Shown piece after piece: positions 1 through 6,937 of a stretch of 12,704 nucleotides of DNA; position 1 is the first letter of the stretch; each line of letters starts with the position of its first letter. The notes under the pieces are model-generated. The model did not search any database. It was not told where the DNA came from and was given only the letters and a program-made list of their open reading frames with translations. The stretch lies in NCBI GenBank assembly GCA_016844425.1, contig JAERML010000069.1, positions 1 to 12,704 of the forward strand, given 5' to 3'. The position numbers were made by a program, and so were the translations under genes. This stretch comes from Bacteroidota bacterium (GTDB taxonomy: Bacteria; Bacteroidota; UBA10030; UBA6906).

Positions 1-843
1 GATTTGCAGGCTCTTCCCGCGGGGGTGACTACACAGGTCGCGAAGCCACAACCGCAACCGATCGATGGGCTACACGTCAGCATCGTCGACAAGGATGCAG
101 CCTCCACGGCAATCAGCTTGGGCTTCCCGATCAATATCGTGCGGGGTACGAAAGAGTGGTATGCGCTTGCCATTGCGAACGCATGGCTGGGAGAGCACCG
201 CAACTCCAGCAGTCACTTGTACCAGGTGATTCGCGAGAAGCGAGGGTTGAACTACGGCGACTACTCATACATTGAGAATTTCCCAAATGGTGGCGGCTTA
301 CAGATGCCACCGCAGAACGTTGGACGTCGACAACAGATCTTCGAGATCTGGATCAGGCCTGTGCCCAACGAGACCAGGCATTTTGCGTTGCGGGCAGCGC
401 TGCGGGAGTTCAAGAAACTGGTGGACAACGGCATGTCGCAGAGTGAGTTCACGCTCACGAAAGGGTTCCTTGCGAAGTACGTTCTCCACTACGCGCCGAC
501 GACGATGGAGAGGCTCGGCTATGCCATCGATGACAAGTTCTACGCGCTCAACGGGAGTCACCTGCAGACCTTCCGGAAGATGATGAGTGAGCTGACGCTG
601 GCCGACGTGAATGCCGCGATCAAGAAACACTGGCAATATCAGAACATGCAGATTGCCATCGTCACGAAGGACGCACAGGCGTTCAAAGATGCGCTGCTGA
701 GCGATGCGCCGAGTCCCATCACTTACAAATCACCCAAGCCGGAATCTGTATTGTCGGAGGATCAGGAGATCAGCACGTTTCCTCTGCGAATCAAAGCAGA
801 AAACGTGAAAATTGTTCGTGTGGGAGAGCTTTTCGTCAAGTAA
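1..843 (+). CDS. M16-family (insulinase-like) peptidase, C-terminal part, cut by left edge
   Basis: The reading frame is open from base 1 and stops at 841-843, giving the last 280 residues of a larger protein. The segment at about residues 55-100 (AWLGEHRNSSSHLYQVIREK, then RGLNYGDYSY) matches the conserved 'G..S.L...IRE+RGL.Y..YSY' block of the M16 C-terminal domain. In M16 enzymes this half closes over the substrate and supplies binding residues, while the zinc motif HxxEH lies in the N-terminal half. That half is outside the window, so I cannot say whether the protein is catalytic. FCB-group M16 proteins are usually secreted or periplasmic, but no signal peptide can be judged here. It converges on the minus-strand operon, with a hairpin at 866-903 between them. 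The family call is firm; the substrate is unknown. Confidence 0.85.
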   Translation, partial: DLQALPAGVTTQVAKPQPQPIDGLHVSIVDKDAASTAISLGFPINIVRGTKEWYALAIANAWLGEHRNSSSHLYQVIREKRGLNYGDYSYIENFPNGGGLQMPPQNVGRRQQIFEIWIRPVPNETRHFALRAALREFKKLVDNGMSQSEFTLTKGFLAKYVLHYAPTTMERLGYAIDDKFYALNGSHLQTFRKMMSELTLADVNAAIKKHWQYQNMQIAIVTKDAQAFKDALLSDAPSPITYKSPKPESVLSEDQEISTFPLRIKAENVKIVRVGELFVK

Positions 844-865
844 ACTATGTAAGCAGTTTTGGAAG

Positions 866-903
866 AAAAAGCAGAACCTCCCCGGTTGCCCGAGAGGCTC
901 TGC
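866..903 (-). terminator. Rho-independent terminator ending the minus-strand cluster
   Basis: An imperfect hairpin spans 871-903. The outer arm pairs GCAGA (871-875) with TCTGC (899-903), the middle pairs 877-880 with 894-897, and 884-885 pairs with 889-890 around a short loop. On the minus strand it is followed by TTTTT (complement of 866-870), as expected for a terminator of the decayed gene whose stop lies at 935-937. On the plus strand it is followed only by TGTTGTTG, so it would be a poorer terminator for the peptidase gene. Confidence 0.65.
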
Positions 904-934
904 TGTTGTTGTACCGGAGGTACAGCCCGAAAGG

Positions 935-1338
935 TCACTTCACGACCACCATCTTTTTCATTTCGGAAAACCGTCGCTCCCCGGAGGATGAAGTCGCTTC
1001 CGCCCTATAGAAGTAAGCGCCGCTCCCTACTCTAACCCCGGCGTCGTTTTTTCCATCCCACTCAACCTCAAAATACCCGGGCCGGTCGTCGTTCTTCCAG
1101 TATTGTACGCACCTTTTGGCCGAGGATACTTGAGTGCGGGCTCCTCTTGCATGAGCGTCTTGATTCGCGCAATGATCTCACTCCGCCCAGGCTCCGTCGA
1201 ATCGAATTCCGATGGCTTAATCCCAACGGTGGCATAGTCCACGGCTTCCGGCTGTATGCTCCACAGCGATTGACCGGTTGCGGGGTGTGCAATGGTGCTG
1301 AGAAGTAGAAACAGAAGACACAGAGAACTCTTATTCAT
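935..1338 (-). pseudogene. Decayed secreted protein: signal peptide joined out of frame to a T9SS/FlgD-like C-terminal domain
   Basis: The ATG at 1338 has a strong Shine-Dalgarno (AAGGAGGG, complement of 1343-1350). It opens a frame with a clear signal peptide (MNKSSLCLLFLLLSTIAHPA, then TGQ). That frame stops at 1027, but the C-terminus of a typical FlgD-Ig/T9SS sorting domain continues in the other two frames. ILGQKVRTILEERRPA begins at 1127 in the second frame. From 1078 the third frame gives GYFEVEWDGKNDAGVRVGSG and then AYFYRAE...EMKKMVVVK, with its stop at 935-937. The second shift is explained by one extra base in the CCCGGG run at 1076-1081. At the first shift the usual strand before 'ILGQ' is absent, so an internal deletion is likely. 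In the family this domain targets secreted proteins to the type IX machinery. It lies last in the minus-strand cluster, before a terminator. The identity of the lost middle is unknown. Confidence 0.75.
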
Positions 1339-1398
1339 CTTGCCCTCCTTCCGCCAAGAACGATTGTCAAGGGAAGGTTTTTCCTGTTGTCTTTCTGC

Positions 1399-1881
1399 TT
1401 AATTCCTCGCGCTGAGAAACACCTTTAGTTGGTCAAACGAAGAGAATGTTCGCGTGATGCACCCCAGCACCCAGCCCGGGATATCGGTACATGGAATGGA
1501 GGTGACCATGAAGACAGGCTTGCCGAAGTACTTTGCGATTGTGAGCTCCCCCTTTGTTCCTGCGCCGCGCATTGCAGCGTCGTCCCAATAGCAGATTACC
1601 AGATCTGTGCGCGAGGCAATCTCGCCACAGTCGAGCATCACCAATCCTTCCGCCAAACGCTTATAGGTCTCGGGGTCAGATGCCTTCAGTGCTCTGAAGT
1701 CTCCCTTGGGCAGATGCTCGGCAAAGTATCGCTCGCTCTCCACGTTGGGATTGAAGACTTTGCACAGCAGTTCCCCTTCGAGCCATTGCTGGAGAGAGGA
1801 TCGCCAGTCACGCCCTTCATCGGCCGAATATTCCATACCGCCGGAGAGGTAGATCCGTCGTTGCCGGAAAGAAGAAACCAT
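1399..1881 (-). CDS. Nucleoside 2-deoxyribosyltransferase-like protein
   Basis: This is a 160-residue protein. The ATG at 1881 is chosen because it starts just before the conserved first strand (RRIYLSGGMEY, residues 8-18) and lies 10 bases after the upstream stop; a longer frame from 1935 would overlap the upstream gene and adds an unconserved tail. Visible family-type features are the SGGMEY loop, the buried strand with acidic residues DLVICYWDD (93-101), and GAGTKGELTIAKYFGKPVFM (107-126), which resembles the 'GT..E...A...GKPV' helix carrying the catalytic Glu (E112) in nucleoside 2-deoxyribosyltransferases. Members cleave or transfer N-glycosidic bonds of nucleosides, nucleotides or sugar nucleotides. 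The substrate cannot be told here. It is probably co-transcribed with the membrane kinase-like gene upstream. No signal peptide is seen, so it is likely cytoplasmic. Confidence 0.7.
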   Translation of the reverse strand: MVSSFRQRRIYLSGGMEYSADEGRDWRSSLQQWLEGELLCKVFNPNVESERYFAEHLPKGDFRALKASDPETYKRLAEGLVMLDCGEIASRTDLVICYWDDAAMRGAGTKGELTIAKYFGKPVFMVTSIPCTDIPGWVLGCITRTFSSFDQLKVFLSARN

Positions 1882-1891
1882 GGTAAGAGCG

Positions 1892-2557
1892 CTAGAGGAG
1901 TTTGTCGAGTGCTGTGATCTGGATGCCGGGAGCAAGGAAAAGATAAAGGAGCCACATCACCGCGCCAATGCTCAACGGTATAGAGAGGTTATCGTCCACC
2001 GCGATGGAAATGGCTTCCACGACCGCGCCGGATAAGGCGCCGAACCCGCCGATCAGATACTCGATGAACAAATACTCAACCTTGGGAGTGATGAGCACCA
2101 CCACGAGAGCGCTCAGGAAGAAAGCTGCGGTGCCTTCCAGGCTCTTCCCAAGAAACTGGTGACGGCCAAACTTCCGCCCGACAAGCGCCGCGAGCGTGTC
2201 CGAGATAATGAGAATGGAAAACGCCGTGATGACAATGAGCTTGGGAAAAATCACCACACAGAGTGTGGCGGAAAGGAGAACATACGTTGCCCCATTCAGC
2301 CGGCGCCGCTCTCCATCTCGCTCGTGGGCGCGGAGGAGCCAGCCGAAGTACTCGTAATAAAAGTGCCCGACCGGGGGATGGAACAACCGGGCAAGATCAG
2401 CGAGGCCAACCACAAGCGTCAGCGGCACCAGGATCGCAAGTGCCGTTGATTGTGAGATAAATGAGTACACGATGGGGATGGAAAGCGAGCAGAGGTGGAT
2501 CGCCTTGCGAACGAGCTCGACCCCGTAGCTCTGCTCGACATTCGGAAGGTCATTCAT
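1892..2557 (-). CDS. CTP-dependent lipid/polyprenol kinase-like membrane protein (SEC59/DGK1/VTE5 family)
   Basis: This is a 221-residue, strongly hydrophobic protein with about six or seven membrane segments. Motifs of the dolichol kinase / phytol kinase / yeast Dgk1 group are visible in order: E14..RK18..H21 at the N-terminus, the cytosolic loop SDTLAALVGRKFGRH (119-133), KSLEGT (138-143), GAVVEAI (177-183) and DDNLSIPL (188-195). Family members use CTP to phosphorylate a lipid alcohol (dolichol, phytol, diacylglycerol); they are related to CDP-diglyceride synthetases and are often annotated as phosphatidate cytidylyltransferase. The actual substrate is not evident. Its ATG overlaps the ftsH stop (ATGA), which implies translational coupling; no independent strong Shine-Dalgarno is seen. 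The nearby isoprenoid (hpn) genes might hint at a polyprenol substrate, but that is only context. Confidence 0.72.
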   Translation of the reverse strand: MNDLPNVEQSYGVELVRKAIHLCSLSIPIVYSFISQSTALAILVPLTLVVGLADLARLFHPPVGHFYYEYFGWLLRAHERDGERRRLNGATYVLLSATLCVVIFPKLIVITAFSILIISDTLAALVGRKFGRHQFLGKSLEGTAAFFLSALVVVLITPKVEYLFIEYLIGGFGALSGAVVEAISIAVDDNLSIPLSIGAVMWLLYLFLAPGIQITALDKLL

Positions 2558-4614
2558 TTCTTGGCGCCGGAACCTTCACCGGTGCGTGCATCGCTTCCGG
2601 CCTGGTGCGTGCCGGAGGACTGTCCGTTGCCGCGCTTCTCCAACGGAGGAAGATCCCCACCATTGATGACGAGATCGATTTCTGATGCATCGAGGATCTC
2701 GCGCTCCAGCAAGGCAGCCGCCAACCGATGCAGCGTATCCATGTGCTCGGTCAGGATCTTCTCTGCGCGCTTCGCACCGTTGGTGACGATCTTCTTCACT
2801 TCCTCGTCGATAAGGATGGCCGTATGGCTGCTGAAGTTTCGTTGTCGCGTAATCTGCCGGCCGAGGAAAATCTCCTCGTCTTTCTGGCCGTAGGTAAGGG
2901 GTCCCAGCTTCTCACTCATTCCCCATTCGCACACCATCTTGCGGGCAAGTTCGGTTGCTCGCTCGATATCGTTACCTGCCCCGGTTGTGTAGTCGTTAAA
3001 AATGATTTTCTCCGCTGCCCGTCCTCCCAGCAAATAGCTGATCATTGCCTCGAGGTATCCCTTTGAATACGAGTGCTTCTCGTCAATGGGAAGATACGTC
3101 GTAAGGCCCAGGGCCCTTCCGCGCGGGATGATGGTCACCTTGTGGACGGGGTCGGACTCCGGAATCATTTTGGACACGAGCACGTGGCCGATCTCGTGAT
3201 ACGAGGTGATCTTCTTCTCCTTCTCCGAGATAATCATGCTCTTGCGTTCCATCCCCATCATCACCTTGTCCTTTGCCTCTTCAAAATGTTGCATGGAAAC
3301 TGCCTTGTCGTTCCGGCGCGCAGCGAGGAGTGCTGCTTCGTTTACGAGGTTTGCCAGTTCCGCTCCGGCCAGGCCGGGTGTCCCCTTGGCGAGGGTCTCC
3401 AGCTTCACATCTTCGGCAAGCGGAATGTTCTTGGTATGGACCCGCAGAATGCCTTCCCGCCCTCTCACATCAGGTCGGTCGACCACCACCTGGCGGTCGA
3501 ATCGGCCGGGGCGCATCAGGGCCGGGTCGAGCACGTCCGGTCTGTTGGTGGCGGCAATAATAATCACACCGCTATTTTGCTCGAACCCGTCCATCTCCAC
3601 GAGAAGTTGGTTCAGTGTTTGCTCGCGTTCGTCGTGGCCTCCGCCCAGTCCGGCACCGCGGTGCCGGCCCACGGCATCGATCTCGTCAATGAAGATGATG
3701 CAGGGTGCGCTCTTTTTCCCCTGCTCGAACAGGTCACGAACACGACTTGCCCCGACGCCCACAAACATCTCGACGAAGTCCGCGCCGGAGATGGAAAAGA
3801 ACGGAACGCCTGCTTCACCTGCCACGGCGCGGGCAAGGAGAGTCTTGCCGGTACCCGGAGGGCCAAGCAGCAAAACGCCGCGGGGAATCTTTCCCCCCAG
3901 CTTCTGAAACTTGGTCGGTTCCTTCAGGAACTCGATGATCTCCATCAGTTCCTGCTTCGCCTCATCGGCGCCAGCTACGTCAAGGAACGTTATCTTCGAT
4001 GCTCCTTCGGTCAGCATCTTTGCACGGCTCTTGCCGAATGAGAAGATTCCCCGGGGCCCGCCCCCCTGCATGCGTCGCATGATGATCAGCCAGACCACGA
4101 GCAACAAGACCCATGGCAATGCACCGATGAGGGCACTGATCCAGGTGTTATCTTCCTTCACAACGGAGAATTTCAGGTCACGCTCCGTCCACTCTTTAAT
4201 AACGGCGCTATCGAGAATCGGGAGAGTCAGCTTGAATTTCTGAAAGGTCACCTCCTTGCCGCCACGGGAGATCCGCCGAGACTCCTTCAGAGTGCCGTGG
4301 AAGTCGTAGTTGGTGAGTTCCGATTTCATGATCGTGGCCTCGACGATATCGCCGCTTTCCAGAAAGGCCCGGTACTCGGAATACGTCACCTCAACTTCGG
4401 TTGGCTCGGTCCCCTTGAACAGAGTCATCACCAGGAAGACCAGCAGAATAATTGCCGACCAACTCAGGACCACCTTGAGGACCTTGTTCCAGTTAAAATC
4501 GTCATCCGGGCGATTGGACCCGGGGCGCCTTCCCTTGCCCGGACGCTGGAAGCCGCGCTTCTTGTCACCGCTGAATCGGGAATTGCTGTTCTCAGATTTC
4601 TTGTTGTCTTGCAT
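2554..4614 (-). CDS. ftsH: ATP-dependent zinc metalloprotease FtsH
   Basis: This 686-residue membrane-anchored AAA+ protease degrades misassembled and short-lived membrane and cytosolic proteins as a hexamer. It has a basic, low-complexity N-terminus (1-40), TM1 at about 45-66, an extracytoplasmic domain at about 67-155, and TM2 at about 158-179 followed by RRMQGGG. Walker A is GPPGTGKT (251-258) and Walker B is IIFIDE (306-311). The second region of homology [20 protein letters not shown] (357-376) holds the arginine fingers. The zinc site is HEIGH (473-477), with D549 in [10 protein letters not shown] as probable third ligand. Length and motifs are canonical, and the C-terminal tail (about 655-686) is disordered and Gly/Ser rich. 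The start is supported by AGGAGA about 6 bases upstream. It lies 21 bases after hpt and overlaps the lipid-kinase-like gene by 4 bases. Confidence 0.98.
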   Translation of the reverse strand: MQDNKKSENSNSRFSGDKKRGFQRPGKGRRPGSNRPDDDFNWNKVLKVVLSWSAIILLVFLVMTLFKGTEPTEVEVTYSEYRAFLESGDIVEATIMKSELTNYDFHGTLKESRRISRGGKEVTFQKFKLTLPILDSAVIKEWTERDLKFSVVKEDNTWISALIGALPWVLLLVVWLIIMRRMQGGGPRGIFSFGKSRAKMLTEGASKITFLDVAGADEAKQELMEIIEFLKEPTKFQKLGGKIPRGVLLLGPPGTGKTLLARAVAGEAGVPFFSISGADFVEMFVGVGASRVRDLFEQGKKSAPCIIFIDEIDAVGRHRGAGLGGGHDEREQTLNQLLVEMDGFEQNSGVIIIAATNRPDVLDPALMRPGRFDRQVVVDRPDVRGREGILRVHTKNIPLAEDVKLETLAKGTPGLAGAELANLVNEAALLAARRNDKAVSMQHFEEAKDKVMMGMERKSMIISEKEKKITSYHEIGHVLVSKMIPESDPVHKVTIIPRGRALGLTTYLPIDEKHSYSKGYLEAMISYLLGGRAAEKIIFNDYTTGAGNDIERATELARKMVCEWGMSEKLGPLTYGQKDEEIFLGRQITRQRNFSSHTAILIDEEVKKIVTNGAKRAEKILTEHMDTLHRLAAALLEREILDASEIDLVINGGDLPPLEKRGNGQSSGTHQAGSDARTGEGSGAKK

Positions 4615-4635
4615 GAACTTTCTCCTGTTCCTCTC

Positions 4636-5202
4636 TTACGCCTTGGCCTTTGCCTTGGTATTTTCAGATAGCCTGTATATCGCCTTCAAATTCCTCATCC
4701 TTTGTGCGTAATCGAGACCGTATCCGATCACGAAGTCACGCGGGATGGTGAAGCCGACATAATCCAGATGGATGGGACTCTTGACCGCTTCCTTCTTATA
4801 CAACAATGTAACAACCCGGAACGTCCGGGGGTTCTGTTTCAGAATCAGGGCTCTGATGTATTCCATCGACAGACCTGAATCCACAACATCCTCGACGATG
4901 ATGATGTCTCTCCCCTCTACCTGACAGTTCAAGTCCTTGAGCATCCGGACATTACCGGAGCTGATCTTAGCGTCGCCGTAACTGGAAAGTTTGAGGAAAT
5001 CCATCTCGCATTCGATGGTCACTTCCCTTATGAGGTCTGCAAAGAAGATAAACGAGCCGTTGAGGATCCCGATGAAGACCGGGACGCTTCCTTTGTAGTC
5101 CTTGGCGATCTGCCGTGCGAGTTGCCTGACCCTCGTCTTAATGCGCCGTTCACTGATCATGACGACGAAGCGGTAGCCGTTTACCCTAACGTTTCTTGTC
5201 AT
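4636..5202 (-). CDS. hpt: Hypoxanthine phosphoribosyltransferase
   Basis: This cytosolic purine-salvage enzyme makes IMP (or GMP) from hypoxanthine (or guanine) and PRPP. With the ATG at 5202 it is 188 residues. The PRPP-binding motif IIIVEDVVDSGLSM lies at 100-113, with the adjacent acidic pair E103/D104. The LNGSFIFF loop lies at 47-54, and the C-terminal DFVIGYGLDY motif (156-165) is the base-recognition region. The tail is Lys/Ala rich. Start choice is uncertain: ATG 5202 gives a plausible N-terminus (RVNGYRF...ISERRI) and overlaps the end of tilS by 17 bases, a GTG at 5220 would add 6 residues, and an ATG at 5160 would shorten it to 168. No start has a convincing Shine-Dalgarno, which fits translational coupling to tilS. 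The tilS-hpt-ftsH order is common in bacteria. Confidence 0.93.
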   Translation of the reverse strand: MTRNVRVNGYRFVVMISERRIKTRVRQLARQIAKDYKGSVPVFIGILNGSFIFFADLIREVTIECEMDFLKLSSYGDAKISSGNVRMLKDLNCQVEGRDIIIVEDVVDSGLSMEYIRALILKQNPRTFRVVTLLYKKEAVKSPIHLDYVGFTIPRDFVIGYGLDYAQRMRNLKAIYRLSENTKAKAKA

Positions 5203-6511
5203 TCGCCTTGTCTGTGGCACGTGAAAATTCCAGCTTCATTACCCGCTTCGTATCGCTCGTGATCTTGAACCGGTCGTCGATCCTCTGGCCGCACACCCAC
5301 ACAACCTGCCCGTCCCGCGTTTCGAGGATCGGGATGTGGTGCTTCTCGTAGATGGGAATCTTAGCGTCGACGAAGAAGTCGCTGATTTTCTTCTTGGTCT
5401 TCATACCCAGAGGGACAAACGCGTCGCCTTCACTCCAGGTACGGAGCACAAGCTCGCCCGATTCAATCCTGTCCGCGTCCACATACTCAGCGCCGCCGTG
5501 ACCGTTAAGCGTCACGTTGCTTTCCTCCATGACTTCCGACGAGAACCGGAACTTGTTGAATTCATACCGGTGATTCGGTTGAACCACGATCTTGAAGTCG
5601 GAGACCGGCTCGGTCTTCCGCATCACGAGATGCTCCCTGTCGCGGAACACTACATATTCTTTGGAGAGAGCTACCCACGACCCCGTCAGCCCTTCTGTCA
5701 ATTCGAGAATGGCGTTGACCTGTTCGTACTCGAGTTTCCGGTGAGCGAACTGGTCGCCGGCCAGCATTACGATATACTGTTGCAGCAGGACCGGATTGCT
5801 ACGGAGCCTGGGGATGGAGAGATGCATTTCTTCATCGGTCCGTTTGGCAATCATCAGCTCAAAGTTCTGTCGCGCGGTGTAGGTCAGAAAGGCCTCCAGC
5901 TCGCGCGTGTACGTATCCTTCTCGTTCGACGAGTCGGTCCGGAAGGTCAGTTGCTCAGCGGTCGCATATTCCTCGATCTCGCTCCGCTGCGCGAACAGGA
6001 GCGGACGGATGATTTTTCGATCCTCACGAAGAATCGGGATGCCCGACAGTCCCTGCACTCCTGCACCGCGGAACAGGTTCAACAGGATGGTCTCGGCATT
6101 GTCGTCTGCGTTGTGGGCGGTGGCAATCTTGTCAAAACCGCTGGAGACGAGGAGCTTTTCAAAGAAGTCATATCGGAGCTTTCGGGCGCCTTCCTGGATG
6201 CCGAGCTTGTTATGTCGTGCATACTCTGCGGTATTTGCCCGCTCCACGTACAGCTCAAAACCGTAATGGCGCGCACGCTGCGCCACAAAAAGTTCGTCGC
6301 CCTCCGACTCGCTTCCCCTCAGCTGATGGTTGAAATGAGCGACAATAATCGTCAGCCCGAAGGCTTCCTGCTCCTTTGCAAGCAGATCCAACAGCACAGT
6401 CGAATCCGCCCCCCCGCTGACTGCCGCCACGATCTTGTTCCGTTCTTCGATCAGCCGCCGTCGGCGGCTGAACTCATGGAACCGGTTAAGAAACGCTCTT
6501 GACGAGAACAT
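5186..6511 (-). CDS. tilS: tRNA(Ile)-lysidine synthase, with an apparent internal gap
   Basis: This enzyme converts C34 of tRNA-Ile(CAU) to lysidine using ATP and lysine, so that the tRNA reads AUA as isoleucine. It is 441 residues. The PP-loop SGGADS is at 32-37, AHFNHQLRG at 58-66, HNADDNAETILLNLFRGAG at 133-151 and RPLL at 169-172. The C-terminal domain, about 345-430, includes LVLRTWSEGDAFVPLGMK and KKISDFF. After DSSNEKDTYTR (193-203) the family normally continues with an N..IR....P.L segment and a linker of roughly 30 residues. Here the sequence goes straight to ELEAFLTYTARQNFE, so that block seems missing in frame, near position 5902 of the window. The first gene of the protein-coding run, it is preceded by a structured leader and a CAU-anticodon tRNA on the same strand. 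It overlaps hpt. Confidence 0.94.
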   Translation of the reverse strand: MFSSRAFLNRFHEFSRRRRLIEERNKIVAAVSGGADSTVLLDLLAKEQEAFGLTIIVAHFNHQLRGSESEGDELFVAQRARHYGFELYVERANTAEYARHNKLGIQEGARKLRYDFFEKLLVSSGFDKIATAHNADDNAETILLNLFRGAGVQGLSGIPILREDRKIIRPLLFAQRSEIEEYATAEQLTFRTDSSNEKDTYTRELEAFLTYTARQNFELMIAKRTDEEMHLSIPRLRSNPVLLQQYIVMLAGDQFAHRKLEYEQVNAILELTEGLTGSWVALSKEYVVFRDREHLVMRKTEPVSDFKIVVQPNHRYEFNKFRFSSEVMEESNVTLNGHGGAEYVDADRIESGELVLRTWSEGDAFVPLGMKTKKKISDFFVDAKIPIYEKHHIPILETRDGQVVWVCGQRIDDRFKITSDTKRVMKLEFSRATDKANDKKR

Positions 6512-6534
6512 GGTCTGTAGTTGTTCCCCCTAAG

Positions 6535-6593
6535 AAAAATTCCCCTTCGTGATACGTACCGTCATCAGCAAGTGTGTCCCATCAGAGAAGGGG
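6535..6593 (-). terminator. Possible terminator or attenuator between the tRNA gene and tilS
   Basis: On the minus strand CCCCTTC (complement of 6587-6593) pairs with GAAGGGG (complement of 6542-6548), followed after two A's by TTTTT (complement of 6535-6539). The 38-base interior holds a second hairpin: 6550-6556 pairs with 6560-6567 around a three-base loop, with one bulged base at 6563. A stem followed by a U-run is terminator-like, but the interior is long for a simple terminator. It could end tRNA transcription, attenuate tilS, or be chance. The rest of 6512-6657 shows no open gene. Confidence 0.38.
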
Positions 6594-6657
6594 TCAACTG
6601 ACGCGGACCGGTGTCGGTATCTGTTCATCAAAGGGGAGTACGACCGATTGTCCAATG

Positions 6658-6731
6658 TAGCGGGAGAGGGATTCGAACCCCCGACACATGGATTATGATT
6701 CCATTGCTCTAACCAGCTGAGCTATCCCGCC
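6658..6731 (-). tRNA. tRNA with CAU anticodon (elongator Met most likely; Ile2 not excluded)
   Basis: A full 74-base cloverleaf can be folded on the minus strand. The acceptor is GGCGGGA/TCCCGCT, T8-A9 follow, and the D-stem is GCTC/GAGC. The anticodon stem is ATGGA/TCCAT with the seven-base loop ATCATAA, giving anticodon CAT. A five-base variable region, a T-stem GGGGG/CCCTC with one G-U pair, the T-loop TTCGAAT and discriminator A73 complete it. The three G-C pairs that mark initiator tRNA are absent from the anticodon stem, so it is not fMet. The first acceptor pair is G1-U72, a wobble where G-C would be usual. CCA is not encoded. A CAU anticodon alone cannot separate elongator Met from the lysidine-modified Ile2; overall sequence looks more like Met. 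It lies 146 bases upstream of tilS on the same strand. Confidence 0.9.
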
Positions 6732-6761
6732 ATGTGCGAACGCTCTCCAAGAATGTAAATA

Positions 6762-6801
6762 TCACCTGCGTGCGTACGCAAGGAAGGAGTGGAGCAGGTG
6801 A
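6762..6801. repeat. Inverted repeat with nested palindrome between the divergent tRNA and SnoaL-like genes
   Basis: TCACCTGC (6762-6769) is the inverse complement of GCAGGTGA (6794-6801). Inside lies a perfect 10-base palindrome TGCGTACGCA (6771-6780). It sits about 30 bases upstream of the tRNA on one side and about 80 bases upstream of the plus-strand promoter candidate on the other, so it could be an operator or simply a chance symmetry. Otherwise 6732-6880 holds no open gene. Confidence 0.3.
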
Positions 6802-6880
6802 AGAGAGTGCAAGTGCAAAAAATATACGAGTAAAACCCTTAAAGAGCAAGGATAAACAAGGAGTTACAGCCACCCTCGCG

Positions 6881-6909
6881 TTGATATTCGCAACCTGATT
6901 GAATATATT
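6881..6909 (+). promoter_or_regulatory. Sigma-70-type promoter candidate for the SnoaL-like/hpnCDE run
   Basis: TTGATA (6881-6886) and TATATT (6904-6909) are separated by 17 bases, a close match to the sigma-70 consensus in sequence and spacing. The predicted start of transcription near 6916 would leave a leader of about 20 bases before the ATG at 6938. It is the best promoter-like sequence found upstream of hpnCDE. Confidence 0.5.
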
Positions 6910-6937
6910 CTGCGGGTCACACGGACCTGGTCCCGCC

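Noticed and set aside
1365..1370. TTGACA on the minus strand upstream of the decayed secreted-protein gene
   Set aside because: It is a perfect -35 hexamer but there is no -10-like sequence 16-18 bases downstream; that stretch is GC-rich and holds the Shine-Dalgarno.
1429..1917. Plus-strand open frame opposite the deoxyribosyltransferase-like gene
   Set aside because: It is Cys/His/Arg-rich shadow sequence; the minus-strand frame has the recognisable fold motifs.
3073..4041. Long plus-strand open frame (about 322 codons) opposite ftsH
   Set aside because: It is a mirror frame of the strongly conserved ftsH coding sequence, is rich in His/Leu/Gly without domain features, and has no ribosome-binding site.
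5336..6502. Long plus-strand open frame (about 388 codons) opposite tilS
   Set aside because: It is antisense to a clear tilS with recognised motifs; the composition is an artefact of codon bias in the opposite strand and no family is recognisable.
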